A stretch of DNA of 64,000 nucleotides from Microbacterium radiodurans (GCF_008710705.1 NZ_VYRZ01000001.1:620001-684000), one strand, 5' to 3'. Shown: positions 28,741 through 39,104, counted from the stretch's first letter. The notes: generated by a model not told the origin, from the letters alone. A program made the numbers and translations.

Positions 28741-30105
28741 TCAGTGCTGCGGCCACCCCTCGGGGGAGGAGACGCCGGCCGGGTACTCGTCCATCGGCAC
28801 CTCGCCGGCTCGCCACGCGTCGAGCACCGGCTGCACGATCCGCCAGCATTCGACGGCCGCGTCGCCGCGCACCGACAGCATCGCGTCGCCGTCGAGGATG
28901 CCCGAGAGCACCTCGGCGTACGCCTTCAGGGCGCCCTCGCCGAGGTCGGCGACGAGATCGGCGCGTTCGAGCTCGAACGGGTCGGCACCGCTGTTGACGT
29001 TCATCTCGAGCGTCATGGTGTCGGGGCCGAGCGAGAAGCGCAGGATCGTCGGGTCGGGGTCGCCGCGGAATCCCTGCGGCAGATGGCGCACCGGATGGAA
29101 GCGGACGATGACCTCGGCGTCCGCGTGCCCCAGTGCCTTGCCCGAGCGGAGCGTGATCGGAACACCCTGCCAGCGGGCGTTGCGCACCTCGACCGTCACC
29201 TCGGCGAGGGTCTCGGTGTCGCGGGCCGGGTCGACGCCGGGCTCGTCCACGTAGGAGGGGAAGTGCCGGCCCTCGATCTCGCCGGCGGTGTAGCGGGCCC
29301 GCCGCGACGAGGCCGCCGGGTCGTCGTTCCAGATCGCCGTGGCCCGCAGCACCGCGGCTGTCGCGGCGCGCAGGTCGCGTTCGTCGAGGGATGCCGGCGG
29401 CTCCATCGTCGCGAACGCCATCACCTGCAGCAGGTGGCTCTGGATCATGTCGATGAGCGCACCTGCGTGGTCGTAGTAGCCGGCGCGGCCCTCGAGCCCG
29501 AGCGACTCGTCGTACTGGATGACGATCGACGCGATGTCGTCCGCCGACCACACCGGCTCGACGAGGCGGTTGGCGAATCGAACGCCCAACAGGTTCAGCA
29601 CCGTCGAGCGGCCGAGGAAGTGGTCGACGCGGAACACCTGCTCCTCGGGGACGAGGTGCGCGAGCGTCTCGTTCAGCTCGGTGGCGGTGGCGGCATCCGA
29701 GCCGAACGGCTTCTCGAGTGCGAGGATCGTGCCCTCGGGGATCTTGACCGACGACAGGGCCGTGCACGCGGCGGCCGCCACAGCCGGCGGCACGGCGAAG
29801 TAGAGCGCCGGACGCCCCTCGGCGCGGTCGAGGAGCGCCTGCAGGTCTTCGGGCCGGGTGATGTCGGCGCGCGAGTAGGCGGTCTCGGCGATGGCCTCGA
29901 ACGCGGCGGCCGAGTCGGTCGTCGCGAACGATTCGCGGACGCGGTCTCGCCACCGGTCGTCGCTCCAGTCGTCGACGCCGGCACCGTGCAGGCGCACCCG
30001 GCGCTCGGGCTCGCGTGCGAGGAGCTGCCCGAGAGCGGGCAGCAGCAGCCGTGCGGTGAGGTCGCCCGAGGCGCCGAGGATGATGAGGGTGGTGTCGGCG
30101 GTCAT
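28741..30105 (-). CDS. zwf: Glucose-6-phosphate dehydrogenase
   Basis: A 454-residue enzyme that oxidises glucose 6-phosphate with NADP+ to 6-phosphogluconolactone. The N-terminal NADP site is ILGASGDLTARLL, the substrate/active-site motif is RVDHFLGRSTVLNLLG (His near residue 162), and EKPFGSD is intact. It is about 50 residues shorter than the main actinobacterial Zwf and stands outside the usual tkt-tal-zwf-opcA operon, so it is probably a second isozyme. The ATG at 30105 lies 7 nt after TAGGGT. Divergent from a GH15 hydrolase. Confidence 0.92.
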   Translation of the reverse strand: MTADTTLIILGASGDLTARLLLPALGQLLAREPERRVRLHGAGVDDWSDDRWRDRVRESFATTDSAAAFEAIAETAYSRADITRPEDLQALLDRAEGRPALYFAVPPAVAAAACTALSSVKIPEGTILALEKPFGSDAATATELNETLAHLVPEEQVFRVDHFLGRSTVLNLLGVRFANRLVEPVWSADDIASIVIQYDESLGLEGRAGYYDHAGALIDMIQSHLLQVMAFATMEPPASLDERDLRAATAAVLRATAIWNDDPAASSRRARYTAGEIEGRHFPSYVDEPGVDPARDTETLAEVTVEVRNARWQGVPITLRSGKALGHADAEVIVRFHPVRHLPQGFRGDPDPTILRFSLGPDTMTLEMNVNSGADPFELERADLVADLGEGALKAYAEVLSGILDGDAMLSVRGDAAVECWRIVQPVLDAWRAGEVPMDEYPAGVSSPEGWPQH

Positions 30106-30112
30106 GGGCGCC

Positions 30113-30118
30113 ACCCTA
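30113..30118 (-). promoter_or_regulatory. TAGGGT -10 box, leaderless type
   Basis: Minus-strand TAGGGT ends 7 nt before the dehydrogenase ATG. Confidence 0.6.
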
Positions 30119-30184
30119 CGGGCGCCGCACCCGCGGCGCCTGTGATCGCCCGATGCTTGTCGTGCGGGTCCGCGAGGGGGCACA

Positions 30185-31987
<1,803 letters not shown>

Positions 31988-32044
31988 CGGGAACGTCCGC
32001 GGCATCCGGAGAGACGCGTTCACTTCCCGCTCATGCCGCGGCCC

Positions 32045-32050
32045 TATGAT
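32045..32050 (+). promoter_or_regulatory. TATGAT -10 box, leaderless type
   Basis: TATGAT ends 6 nt before the GTG of the DUF2029-like gene. It also decides that start over an in-frame ATG 24 nt upstream. Confidence 0.65.
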
Positions 32051-32056
32051 GCCGTC

Positions 32057-33397
32057 GTGACGTCCACCCCGGCATCCCCCCGCCCGGCGACCAGGCGAGA
32101 GCGGCTCGCCGCCTTCGGTCGCACCCGTCGGGGCCTCGCGACCGGGTTCGTCGCCCTGCACGCGGCCTACATCCTCGCCCTTCTCCCGCTCATCGTGACC
32201 GGCGGAACGGAGGGCGATCTGCCGCTGTACCGGCAGTGGGCGCAGGACGCCGTCCAGGGCACGTGGCCGATCGTCGACTTCGACTGGGTCTATCCGGCCG
32301 GCGCCCTCGTGCCGATCATGCTGCCGATCGCTCTGGGGCCCTACCTCTATCAGCTGCTCTGGCTGCTCATGATCGCGGGGGCGAACTGGCTGGCCCTGGC
32401 GGCGCTCGCCGGTCCGCGGCTGCAGCGGCGCTCCGGCTACCCGGCGGCCTGGTACTGGCTTCTCAGCGTGCTGCTCCTCGCGCCCGTCTCGATGCTCCGT
32501 CTCGAGGGCATCGCGGCGCCCCTCGCGATCGCCGGCCTCGTGTGGATCGCGCGTCGTCCCGTGGTCGCCGGCGCCCTCATCGCCTGCGCGACCTGGGTCA
32601 AGGTCTGGCCCGCCGCCATCGCCGCCGCCGTCGTTGCGGTGAGCCGCACGCGGTGGTGGGTCACCCTCGGCGGACTCGCCGCGAGCGTGGGCATCATGGT
32701 CGCCGTGGTCGCCGCGGGCGGCGGCTCGAACCTGTTCAGCTTCCTGACCATCCAGGGCCAGCGCGCCCCGCAGCTCGAGGCGCCGGTCGCGACCCCCTGG
32801 GTCTGGGCGACCATCTGGGAGCTGCCGGGTGCCCGCATCCGCCAGAACTACGAACTCGCCACGCGCGAGGTCATCGGTCACGGCGCCATGGCCGCGGGCG
32901 AGATCGTCGGCTGGCTCATGATCATCGCCTTCGTCGCGATCGCGCTGCTGCTGCTGCGGGCCCGCATGACCTGGGTCGGCGACGCCCGCCGCACCGACAT
33001 CGCCGAGAGTCAGCTCATCGTGCTGGGAGCCTTCGCGATGACGACGGCGCTCATCGTGTTCAACAAGGTCGGATCGCCGCAGTACATGCTGTGGCTCGCG
33101 CCGATCGTCGCGGTCGGCATCCTCGTCGATCCCGACCGCTGGCGGACGCCCGCCCTGTGGATGGCGATCACGAGCTTCTTGACGACCCTCGTCTTCCCGA
33201 TCTTCTACATGCCGCTCGTCCGCGCCGATCCGTTCGCCGCCTCGCTGCTGCTCGCGCGGAACGCGCTGCTGGTGGCGCTGTTCGTCTGGAGCGTCCACGC
33301 GCTGTGGCGCGTCGCGATGCCCCGGCGCACGCGCGACGAGCCGGTGCACATCGCTCCGCAGCGGCCGCGCCTCTCGCCCATCGGCGACCCGGTCTGA
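32057..33397 (+). CDS. DUF2029/GT87-like polytopic membrane protein
   Basis: A 446-residue membrane protein with about eleven helices, of the GT-C glycosyltransferase superfamily. The first periplasmic loop has the acidic pair EGDLPLYRQWAQ followed by WPIVDFDWVYP, the place where GT87 enzymes hold the polyprenyl-phosphate sugar donor. Acceptor unknown; mycobacterial relatives add mannose or arabinose to cell-envelope glycans. GTG at 32057 is chosen from the TATGAT box. The C-terminal about 25 residues are polar and cytoplasmic. Converges on the two-component operon. Confidence 0.78.
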   Translation: MTSTPASPRPATRRERLAAFGRTRRGLATGFVALHAAYILALLPLIVTGGTEGDLPLYRQWAQDAVQGTWPIVDFDWVYPAGALVPIMLPIALGPYLYQLLWLLMIAGANWLALAALAGPRLQRRSGYPAAWYWLLSVLLLAPVSMLRLEGIAAPLAIAGLVWIARRPVVAGALIACATWVKVWPAAIAAAVVAVSRTRWWVTLGGLAASVGIMVAVVAAGGGSNLFSFLTIQGQRAPQLEAPVATPWVWATIWELPGARIRQNYELATREVIGHGAMAAGEIVGWLMIIAFVAIALLLLRARMTWVGDARRTDIAESQLIVLGAFAMTTALIVFNKVGSPQYMLWLAPIVAVGILVDPDRWRTPALWMAITSFLTTLVFPIFYMPLVRADPFAASLLLARNALLVALFVWSVHALWRVAMPRRTRDEPVHIAPQRPRLSPIGDPV

Positions 33398-33401
33398 CCG
33401 G

Positions 33402-33422
33402 ACCTCGGCCGTCGGCCGCGGT
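33402..33422. terminator. Small hairpin between convergent genes
   Basis: ACCTCGGCC-GTC-GGCCGCGGT, one mismatch, in the 39-nt gap between the DUF2029-like gene and the response regulator gene. Confidence 0.4.
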
Positions 33423-33436
33423 CTCCGGCGCCGGCC

Positions 33437-34117
33437 TCAGACGAGGCCGTGCCGGTGCGCGAAGACGACGGCGGCGACGCGATCGCGCACGGCGAGCTTG
33501 ATGAGGATGTTCGACACGTGCGTCTTCACGGTCGCCTCGCCGATGAACAGCTCGCGGGCGATCTCGGCGTTGCTGAGCGCCGTGGCGAGCAGGCGCAGCA
33601 CGTCGCTCTCGCGCTCGGTGAGGCCGACGTCGCTGCCCGCGACCCGCGCCGGCGGTGTCGGTTCGGGCCCCGGCGCGGCGTCCCCGGCGAACCGCGAGAT
33701 CACCCGACGCGTGACCTCCGGCGCCAGCAGCGCATCCCCGGCGGCCGCGACCCGCACGGCGGCGGTGAGCTCCTCGGGCCCGGCGTTCTTGAGCAGGAAT
33801 CCGCTCGCGCCTGCCTCGAGCGCCTGGAACAGGTAGTCGTCGCGGTCGAAGGTCGTCACGATCACGACGGCGCTGGTGTTGCCGGCATCCGCGATGATGC
33901 GGCGGGTCGCCTCGAGGCCGTCCATGCCGGGCATCTGCACATCCATGAAGACGACGTCCGGACGCAGCCGCGACACGAGGTCGACCGCCTCCGCGCCCGT
34001 GCCCGCCTCGCCGACGACGTCGATGTCGCCGCCGGCCTCGAGGATCATCCGGAACCCCGCCCGCATGACGGTGTGATCGTCGACGAGGACGATCGTGGTC
34101 GCGGCCGGCGCGGTCAT
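33437..34117 (-). CDS. NarL/LuxR-type response regulator
   Basis: A 226-residue cytoplasmic regulator. The receiver domain (about residues 8-125) has the acidic pair in VLVDDH, phosphoacceptor Asp in DVVFMDVQMPGMDG (about residue 61), and Thr/Lys positions VTTFD and LLKNAGP. The LuxR domain (about residues 160-226) reads LTERESDVLRLLATALSNAEIA. A Pro-rich linker joins the two. The ATG overlaps the sensor-kinase stop (ATGA), so the pair is coupled. Related systems often control ABC exporters or envelope stress; no target is evident here. Confidence 0.94.
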   Translation of the reverse strand: MTAPAATTIVLVDDHTVMRAGFRMILEAGGDIDVVGEAGTGAEAVDLVSRLRPDVVFMDVQMPGMDGLEATRRIIADAGNTSAVVIVTTFDRDDYLFQALEAGASGFLLKNAGPEELTAAVRVAAAGDALLAPEVTRRVISRFAGDAAPGPEPTPPARVAGSDVGLTERESDVLRLLATALSNAEIARELFIGEATVKTHVSNILIKLAVRDRVAAVVFAHRHGLV

Positions 34118-35415
34118 GCGAGGACGCCGTGATCGGTCGTGGCGGATACGCCGCCGGATGCCGCTCCCGCCCCCGCGGGCACGCGCGCCCGCACGAGGAA
34201 GCCGCCGCGCGGCCGGGGTCCCGCCTCGAGCCAGCCACCCGACGCCGCCGCGCGCTCCCGCATGCCCACGAGCCCGAGGCCCGGCGTGCCGCCGTACCGC
34301 ACGCGTCCGTCGTTGGCGATCTCCAGCTCGACCTGGTCGCCGTCGAACCGCAGCCGCACGTCCGCACGCGCGTCCGGCCCGCCGTGCCGGCGCGCGTTCG
34401 TGAGCGCCTCCTGAGCGATGCGGTAGAGGTTGACCTGCGCGACCTCGGATGCCGCGATCGGCTCGCCGACGACGGTGAGGGTCGTCGGCATCCCGTTCTC
34501 GGTCGAATACCGCACGAGCTCGCCGATCGCGTCGAGCCGCAGGGTCGACCCGCCGGGCGATGCGGTGTCGGAGGTGCGCAGCGTCTCGAGGAGCTGGCGC
34601 AGCTCGACGAGCGAGGCGCGCGCGGACTGCTCCACCACGGCGAGAGCCCCGCGCGCCTTCTCGGGATCGCGTTCGAGCACGGTGCGCGCGGCTCCCGCCT
34701 GCACGCCCATCGCCGAGACGTGGTGGGCCACGACGTCGTGCAGCTCGCGGGCGATGCGCACGCGGTCGAGCGCGACGGCCTGCGCCGCGGTGAGTTCGCG
34801 CTCCCGTTCGAGCTCGCGCGTGCGCTGCTCGAGCGCCTCGCGACTGAGCGCGCCGACGTACGCGCGCTCGCCGAAGGCGAACGCGCCCGCGAAGAACACG
34901 ACGTTGAAGAGGAACTGCAGCATCATCAGCGCCGCGGCGGGGGAGAAGAGCGAGAACTCCGCGGCCGTCTCCTCGCCGGCGGTCGCCGCCGAGCGGAACA
35001 TCGACGCGAGCAGCCAGACGAACATGCCCACGATCACGACGACGCGCACGATCATCGCGCGGCGTCGATCGGTGACCCACGCGCCGACGGAGTACATGGC
35101 GATGAACAGGGCGATGCTGCCGACGTACATCTCCGGGATGTGCACCGACATCCCCACGAAATAGACGATCGCCACGACGACGAGCGCGATCTCGGGTGCG
35201 CGACGACGCAGCGCGAGCGGGGCGGTCAGGGCGACCGAGTAGAGCAGCCCCCAGCCGAGATGGGGCGGCTCGAGGGCGTACACGCCGGCGACCTGACCGA
35301 GCCAGGTGCTGAGGATGGCGCTGACGAGGAGGGCCGCCGCGAGCCAGACGTCGTTGCGCAGCTGCTCGGGTGTCGCGGCCGGGCGCTCATCGGGGGCGGA
35401 GGAGACCACGGGCAT
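34114..35415 (-). CDS. Sensor histidine kinase (HisKA_3 type)
   Basis: A 433-residue membrane sensor. Five or six hydrophobic helices (about residues 20-180) form the sensor region with very short loops, as in DesK-like kinases that sense the membrane. A coiled linker leads to the dimerisation helix with the phosphorylated His (RIARELHDVVAHHVSAM, about residue 233) and an HATPase domain with the N box (EALTNARRHG) and GLGLVGMRERA. The ATG lies 7 nt after a TAGCGT box. Acts on the response regulator encoded next. Confidence 0.94.
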   Translation of the reverse strand: MPVVSSAPDERPAATPEQLRNDVWLAAALLVSAILSTWLGQVAGVYALEPPHLGWGLLYSVALTAPLALRRRAPEIALVVVAIVYFVGMSVHIPEMYVGSIALFIAMYSVGAWVTDRRRAMIVRVVVIVGMFVWLLASMFRSAATAGEETAAEFSLFSPAAALMMLQFLFNVVFFAGAFAFGERAYVGALSREALEQRTRELERERELTAAQAVALDRVRIARELHDVVAHHVSAMGVQAGAARTVLERDPEKARGALAVVEQSARASLVELRQLLETLRTSDTASPGGSTLRLDAIGELVRYSTENGMPTTLTVVGEPIAASEVAQVNLYRIAQEALTNARRHGGPDARADVRLRFDGDQVELEIANDGRVRYGGTPGLGLVGMRERAAASGGWLEAGPRPRGGFLVRARVPAGAGAASGGVSATTDHGVLA

Positions 35416-35422
35416 GGCCACA

Positions 35423-35428
35423 ACGCTA
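35423..35428 (-). promoter_or_regulatory. TAGCGT -10 box, leaderless type
   Basis: Minus-strand TAGCGT ends 7 nt before the sensor kinase ATG and would serve the two-gene operon. Confidence 0.6.
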
Positions 35429-35450
35429 CGGGGCGGGTGGTCGCGCGGCA

Positions 35451-35466
35451 TCCCCCGCGCGGGGGA
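35451..35466 (-). terminator. Hairpin after exonuclease III gene
   Basis: TCCCCC-GCGC-GGGGGA, perfect, 26 nt after the xth stop and upstream of the sensor kinase promoter. Confidence 0.5.
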
Positions 35467-35491
35467 GCAGCGGCGTCGAGCGGGGTGCTGG

Positions 35492-36331
35492 TCAGAAGAT
35501 CATCGGGCGGTCGTCGTCCTCGGTGCCGTCGAGGTCGAGGTCCACGACGACCGGTACGTGGTCGCTGGGCGCCTCCCCCTTGCGCTGATCGCGGTGGATC
35601 GCGGCGCCGACGACGGCGTCGGCGAAGGGCGCCGAGCCCAGGATGAAATCGATGCGCAGGCCCTCGTTGCGGGGGAACCGGAGCTGCTTGTAGTCCCAGT
35701 ACGTGAACCCCGTCGGCACGAGCGGGCGCACCGTGTCGGCGAGTCCGGCATCGAGCAGCGCCTGGAACGCCGCGCGCTCGGGCGGGGACACATGGGTGGT
35801 GACGCCCTCGACGAGCGTCGGGTCGCCGACGTCGTCGGGGGTCGGGCAGATGTTGAAGTCGCCGGTGAGGGCGAGTGCGAGATCCGGCCGGGTGCGGAGC
35901 GTGTCGCGCGTGTAGCGCTCGAGCGCCTCGAGCCAGTGCAGCTTGTAGGCGTAGTGGGGATCGTCGAGCGATCGGCCGTTCGGGACGTAGAGGCTCCACA
36001 CGCGCACGCCGCCGACCGTCGCGGCGATGGCGCGGGCCTCCTGCGGGGCGTCGGGACCCTCGTGGCCCTTGAGGAAGCCGGGCATGCCCGGGAATCCGAC
36101 CTCGACCTCGGTCATCGGCTCGCGGCTCGCGATCGCCACGCCGTTCCACTGGTTCAGGCCGTGCAGCTCGACGTGGTAGCCGGCCGCCTCGAACTGCTCG
36201 AGCGGGAACTGCTCGGGCTTGCACTTGATCTCCTGCATGGCCAGCACGTCGATGTCCTCGTTCACCGCGAACCCGACGATGCGGTCGACGCGTGCTCGGA
36301 CCGAATTGACGTTCCAGGTGGCCAGGCGCAT
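35492..36331 (-). CDS. xth: Exodeoxyribonuclease III (AP endonuclease)
   Basis: A 279-residue DNA repair nuclease that cuts at abasic sites and trims 3' ends. Family motifs are TWNVNSVRARV at the start, MQEIKCK (metal-binding Glu), GDFNICPTPDDV and the C-terminal SDHVPVV holding the catalytic Asp-His. Length is standard. The ATG lies 7 nt after TAGGCT. The protein appears intact. Its upstream side is the repeat-rich gap with a 16-bp tandem repeat and palindromic elements. Confidence 0.95.
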   Translation of the reverse strand: MRLATWNVNSVRARVDRIVGFAVNEDIDVLAMQEIKCKPEQFPLEQFEAAGYHVELHGLNQWNGVAIASREPMTEVEVGFPGMPGFLKGHEGPDAPQEARAIAATVGGVRVWSLYVPNGRSLDDPHYAYKLHWLEALERYTRDTLRTRPDLALALTGDFNICPTPDDVGDPTLVEGVTTHVSPPERAAFQALLDAGLADTVRPLVPTGFTYWDYKQLRFPRNEGLRIDFILGSAPFADAVVGAAIHRDQRKGEAPSDHVPVVVDLDLDGTEDDDRPMIF

Positions 36332-36338
36332 GGTGTCC

Positions 36339-36344
36339 AGCCTA
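36339..36344 (-). promoter_or_regulatory. TAGGCT -10 box, leaderless type
   Basis: Minus-strand TAGGCT ends 7 nt before the xth ATG. The 16-bp tandem repeat begins 17 bp upstream, where a -35 region and activators would lie. Confidence 0.6.
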
Positions 36345-36360
36345 TTGCCCGCGCCCGCCC

Positions 36361-36480
36361 GCGCCGCTGCCCGCCCGCGCCGCTGCCCGCCGGCGCCGCT
36401 GCCCGCCCGTGCCGCTGCCCGCCCGCGCCGCTGCCCGCCCGTGCCGCTGCCCGCCCGTGCCGCTGCCCGCCCGTGCCGCG
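36361..36480. repeat. 16-bp tandem repeat, 7.5 copies
   Basis: Seven units of G(C/T)GCCGCTGCCCGCC(C/G) in a row plus a half unit, 120 bp exactly, running into the first 76-bp palindrome of this gap. Units differ only at position 2 (C or T) and once at the last base. Copy number is likely to vary between strains. Confidence 0.92.
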
Positions 36481-36554
36481 ATGCAAGGGATCATCGCCGC
36501 CACGCCGCGCGCCGGGCCCTCGCGGCGGCGCGTCGCGCAGCATCCCTTGCATCG
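36479..36554. repeat. 76-bp palindromic repeat, copy 2
   Basis: Ends CGATGCAAGGG and CCCTTGCATCG, 76 bp. The right 45 bp are identical to those of copy 3. Confidence 0.9.
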
Positions 36555-36620
36555 CGGTCCTCGCGGTCGTCTCGACCATCGGTGATCCGGTCCGTCGTGC
36601 GGTGCGGCTCGCCCGCGCCG

Positions 36621-36696
36621 CGATGCAAGGGATGGTGGTCGACATGCCGCGCGCCGGGCCCTCGCGGCGGCGCGTCGCGCAGCATCCCTTGCATCG
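36621..36696. repeat. 76-bp palindromic repeat, copy 3
   Basis: Same ends and length as copy 2, and in the same orientation; differs from it in about 10 of the first 30 bases only. It lies 66 bp from copy 2. Confidence 0.9.
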
Positions 36697-36749
36697 CGGT
36701 TCGGGCCCAGCGCTTCGCGGCGGCGCGTCGCGCAGCATCCCTTGCATCG
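36697..36749. repeat. Right half of a 76-bp palindrome, tandem duplicate
   Basis: Begins GGTTCGGGCCC and repeats the right half of copy 3 (GCGGCGGCGCGTCGCGCAG then CATCCCTTGCATCG) without a left arm, a 53-bp tandem duplication. The rest of the xth/phosphodiesterase gap (36750-36792) holds only the forward promoter. Confidence 0.8.
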
Positions 36750-36792
36750 CGGTTCCGGGCGTTCTGGTACGCGGTCGAGCGCGCCGGCCGGG

Positions 36793-36798
36793 TACCGT
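36793..36798 (+). promoter_or_regulatory. TACCGT -10 box, leaderless type
   Basis: TACCGT ends 5 nt before the ATG of the phosphodiesterase gene. Confidence 0.55.
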
Positions 36799-36803
36799 CG
36801 GGT

Positions 36804-37298
36804 ATGGCCACGACCCTGCTGCTCATCGCCGACACGCACATCCCCGGGCGCGCTCGCGCGCTGCCGGATGCGGTGCTCGCGGCCGCCGACGCCGCGGACC
36901 TCATCGTCCACGCCGGCGACTGGGTCGCGGCATCCGTCCTCGACGAGCTGGAGCGGCACGGCGAGGTGCTCGGGGTCTACGGCAACAACGACGGCGACGA
37001 TCTGCGCGCCCGGCTTCCCGAGGTCGCTCGGCGACGGGTGGAGGACGTGCGGCTCGCGGTGGTGCACGAGACGGGCGCCTCGACGGGACGCGAGAAGCGG
37101 ATGGATGCCGCGTACCCCGACACCGATGTGCTCGTGTTCGGACACAGCCACATCCCCTGGGACACCACGACACCGGCCGGTCTGCGTCTTCTCAATCCCG
37201 GGTCGCCCACGGATCGGCGCCGGCAGCCGCACAAGACGTTCCTGACGCTCACGATCGACGGCGCCGAGCTGCGGCACGTCGACCTCGTGGTGGTCTGA
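36804..37298 (+). CDS. YfcE/MJ0936-type metallophosphodiesterase
   Basis: A 164-residue phosphodiesterase with a two-metal site: LLIADTHIPG (Asp, His), VHAGDWV (Asp), YGNNDGDDLR (Asn), VVHETG and FGHSHIPWDTT with NPGSPTDRR. The usual GH(T/S)H motif is complete. Small members cleave cyclic nucleotides or phosphodiester substrates in vitro; the cellular substrate is unknown. ATG chosen because the domain starts there and a TACCGT box is 5 nt upstream. It is followed by pyrE on the same strand after 77 nt. Confidence 0.9.
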   Translation: MATTLLLIADTHIPGRARALPDAVLAAADAADLIVHAGDWVAASVLDELERHGEVLGVYGNNDGDDLRARLPEVARRRVEDVRLAVVHETGASTGREKRMDAAYPDTDVLVFGHSHIPWDTTTPAGLRLLNPGSPTDRRRQPHKTFLTLTIDGAELRHVDLVVV

Positions 37299-37309
37299 GC
37301 GCGGCAGGC

Positions 37310-37336
37310 GGCGGCAGCGGCGGCAGCGGCGGCAGC
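37310..37336. repeat. 9-bp tandem repeat, 3 copies
   Basis: GGCGGCAGC three times, between the phosphodiesterase and pyrE genes, just upstream of the pyrE promoter box. Confidence 0.75.
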
Positions 37337-37362
37337 CGCGGCATCCGAGAACCCGCGGCTCG

Positions 37363-37368
37363 TAGAAT
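37363..37368 (+). promoter_or_regulatory. TAGAAT -10 box, leaderless type
   Basis: TAGAAT ends 7 nt before the pyrE ATG. A leaderless pyrE mRNA would leave no room for a PyrR-type attenuator. Confidence 0.65.
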
Positions 37369-37375
37369 CGGCGGT

Positions 37376-37954
37376 ATGACCGTCGCCGCGACCGCCGAAC
37401 TCGAAGCCGACCGCCAGGCACTCATCCGCCTGATCCAGGACGAGGCGGTGTTCCACGGCGACTTCACCCTCTCGAGCGGCAAGAAGGCGACCTATTACGT
37501 CGACATGCGCCGCCTCACCCTCGATCACCGCGCCGCTCCCGCGATCGGCCGCATCATGCTCGACCTCGTCGCCGGCATCGACGACGTCGTCGCCGTGGGC
37601 GGGCTGACCCTCGGCGCCGATCCGATCGCGAACGCCGTGCTGCACGAGTCGGTGCGCGCCGGGACGCCGCTCGACGCGTTCGTCGTGCGCAAGGAGCCGA
37701 AGGATCACGGCCGCGGCCGGCAGATCGAGGGCGCGGATGTCGCGGGCAAGCGCGTCGTCGTGGTCGAAGACACCTCGACCACCGGGCAGTCGGCGCTGAA
37801 GGCCGTCGAGGCGCTCCGTCGCGAGGGTGCGGAGCCCGTCGCCGTCGCCGTCATCGTCGATCGCAAGACCGGCGCGCAGGCCGCCGTCGAGGCCGCGGGA
37901 CTGCAGTGGCTCGCCGCGATCGACCTCGACGACCTGGGGCTGCAGCCCCAGTAG
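37376..37954 (+). CDS. pyrE: Orotate phosphoribosyltransferase
   Basis: A 192-residue cytoplasmic enzyme joining orotate to PRPP to give orotidine 5'-monophosphate in pyrimidine synthesis. The PRPP-binding motif is VVVVEDTSTTGQSALKAVE (about residues 124-142), and the flexible catalytic loop RKEPKDHGRGRQIEG is intact. Length and order match single-domain PyrE. The other pyr genes are not nearby. The ATG follows TAGAAT by 7 nt. Confidence 0.95.
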   Translation: MTVAATAELEADRQALIRLIQDEAVFHGDFTLSSGKKATYYVDMRRLTLDHRAAPAIGRIMLDLVAGIDDVVAVGGLTLGADPIANAVLHESVRAGTPLDAFVVRKEPKDHGRGRQIEGADVAGKRVVVVEDTSTTGQSALKAVEALRREGAEPVAVAVIVDRKTGAQAAVEAAGLQWLAAIDLDDLGLQPQ

Positions 37955-38015
37955 CCGTGGCGCCCGAGCGCGCAGCTCGGAATAGCCGACGGGGTCGCGG
38001 CGGTTGCCCCTCGTC

Positions 38016-39104
38016 ATGAGTCTGTACGAGCCCACCCGCTTCGGCGCCCTGAACCTCTCGAACCGCGTCGTGATGGCGCCGCTGACCCGCACCCGTGCGA
38101 CCGAGGACGGCGTCCCGACCGACATCATGGTCGAGTACTACCGGCAGCGCGCGGGCCAGGGGCTCATCGTCACCGAGGGCACGTGGCCCGTCGCCGAGGG
38201 CAAGTCGTACCCGGGTCAGCCGGGCCTGGTCACCGACGAGCAGATCGCGGGCTGGCGACGGATCGCCGATGCGGTGCATGCCGCTGGCGGCACCATCGTC
38301 ATGCAGCTCATGCACGGCGGCCGCGTCTCGCACCCCGACATCACCGGCGCCGATCGTGTCGTCGCGCCGAGCGCGCTCGCCGCGCCCGGCCAGACGCGCA
38401 CCCCGAAGGGCAAGGCCGACATGCCCGTCGCGCACGCCCTCACCGAGGACGAGATCCCGACGGTCATCGAGCAGTTCGTGCAGCAGGCCCGTGCAGCTGT
38501 GGCCGCCGGTCTCGACGGGGTCGAGGTGCACGGCGCCAACGGCTACCTCGTGCACGAGTTCCTCTCACCGGTCTCCAACGTCCGCGAAGACGCGTACGGC
38601 GGGTCGCCCGAGAACCGCGCACGCTTCGCCGTCGAGGTCACGCGCGCGGTCGCGGACGCGATCGGGGCGGACCGCACCGGCATCCGACTCTCGCCCCAGC
38701 ACAACATCCAGGGGGTGCTCGAAGAGGACGATGCGGATGCCCGCGCCACCTACACCGCGCTCGCCGAGGGTCTCGCCCCGCTCGGTCTCGCCTTCGTCGA
38801 CGTGCTGAGCGCCACCCCGACGGGCGACCTCGTGCAGCACATCCGCCGCACCGTCGGCGCGCCGCTCGTGCTGAACTCCGGCTTCGGATCGCCGACCACG
38901 CGCGACGAGGCCGAGCGCCTCGTCGACGAGGGATGGGCCGAGGCCGTCGCTGTCGGCCGCCCGGTCATCGCCAACCCCGACCTCGTCTCGCGCTGGCAGC
39001 AGGATGCCGAGCTCAACGCGCCCCGGCCCGAGCTCTTCTACGGCTCGACCGCCGAGGGCTACACCGACTACCCGACGCTCGACGAGGTGCGCGCGGCGGT
39101 CTGA
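38016..39104 (+). CDS. Old yellow enzyme family ene-reductase
   Basis: A 362-residue FMN-dependent NAD(P)H oxidoreductase that reduces activated C=C bonds or nitro compounds. TIM-barrel signatures are VMAPLTRTRA, the substrate pair in VHGANGYLVHEFLSPVSN (His/Asn), ENRARFAVEV and the FMN phosphate loop NSGFGSP followed by VGRPVIANPDL. ATG at 38016 matches family starts (MSLYEPTRFGAL); the in-frame TTG 12 nt earlier is unlikely. Single gene. Physiological substrate unknown; it may detoxify quinones or enones. Confidence 0.93.
   Translation: MSLYEPTRFGALNLSNRVVMAPLTRTRATEDGVPTDIMVEYYRQRAGQGLIVTEGTWPVAEGKSYPGQPGLVTDEQIAGWRRIADAVHAAGGTIVMQLMHGGRVSHPDITGADRVVAPSALAAPGQTRTPKGKADMPVAHALTEDEIPTVIEQFVQQARAAVAAGLDGVEVHGANGYLVHEFLSPVSNVREDAYGGSPENRARFAVEVTRAVADAIGADRTGIRLSPQHNIQGVLEEDDADARATYTALAEGLAPLGLAFVDVLSATPTGDLVQHIRRTVGAPLVLNSGFGSPTTRDEAERLVDEGWAEAVAVGRPVIANPDLVSRWQQDAELNAPRPELFYGSTAEGYTDYPTLDEVRAAV

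Noticed and set aside
36361..36480. Possible CRISPR array
   Set aside because: Units are joined directly with no spacers, and there are no cas genes; it is a simple tandem repeat.
36763..37298. Translation start far upstream for the phosphodiesterase gene
   Set aside because: The frame is open back through the palindromes and tandem repeat, but that part is repeat DNA, and the domain and a TACCGT box support the ATG at 36804.
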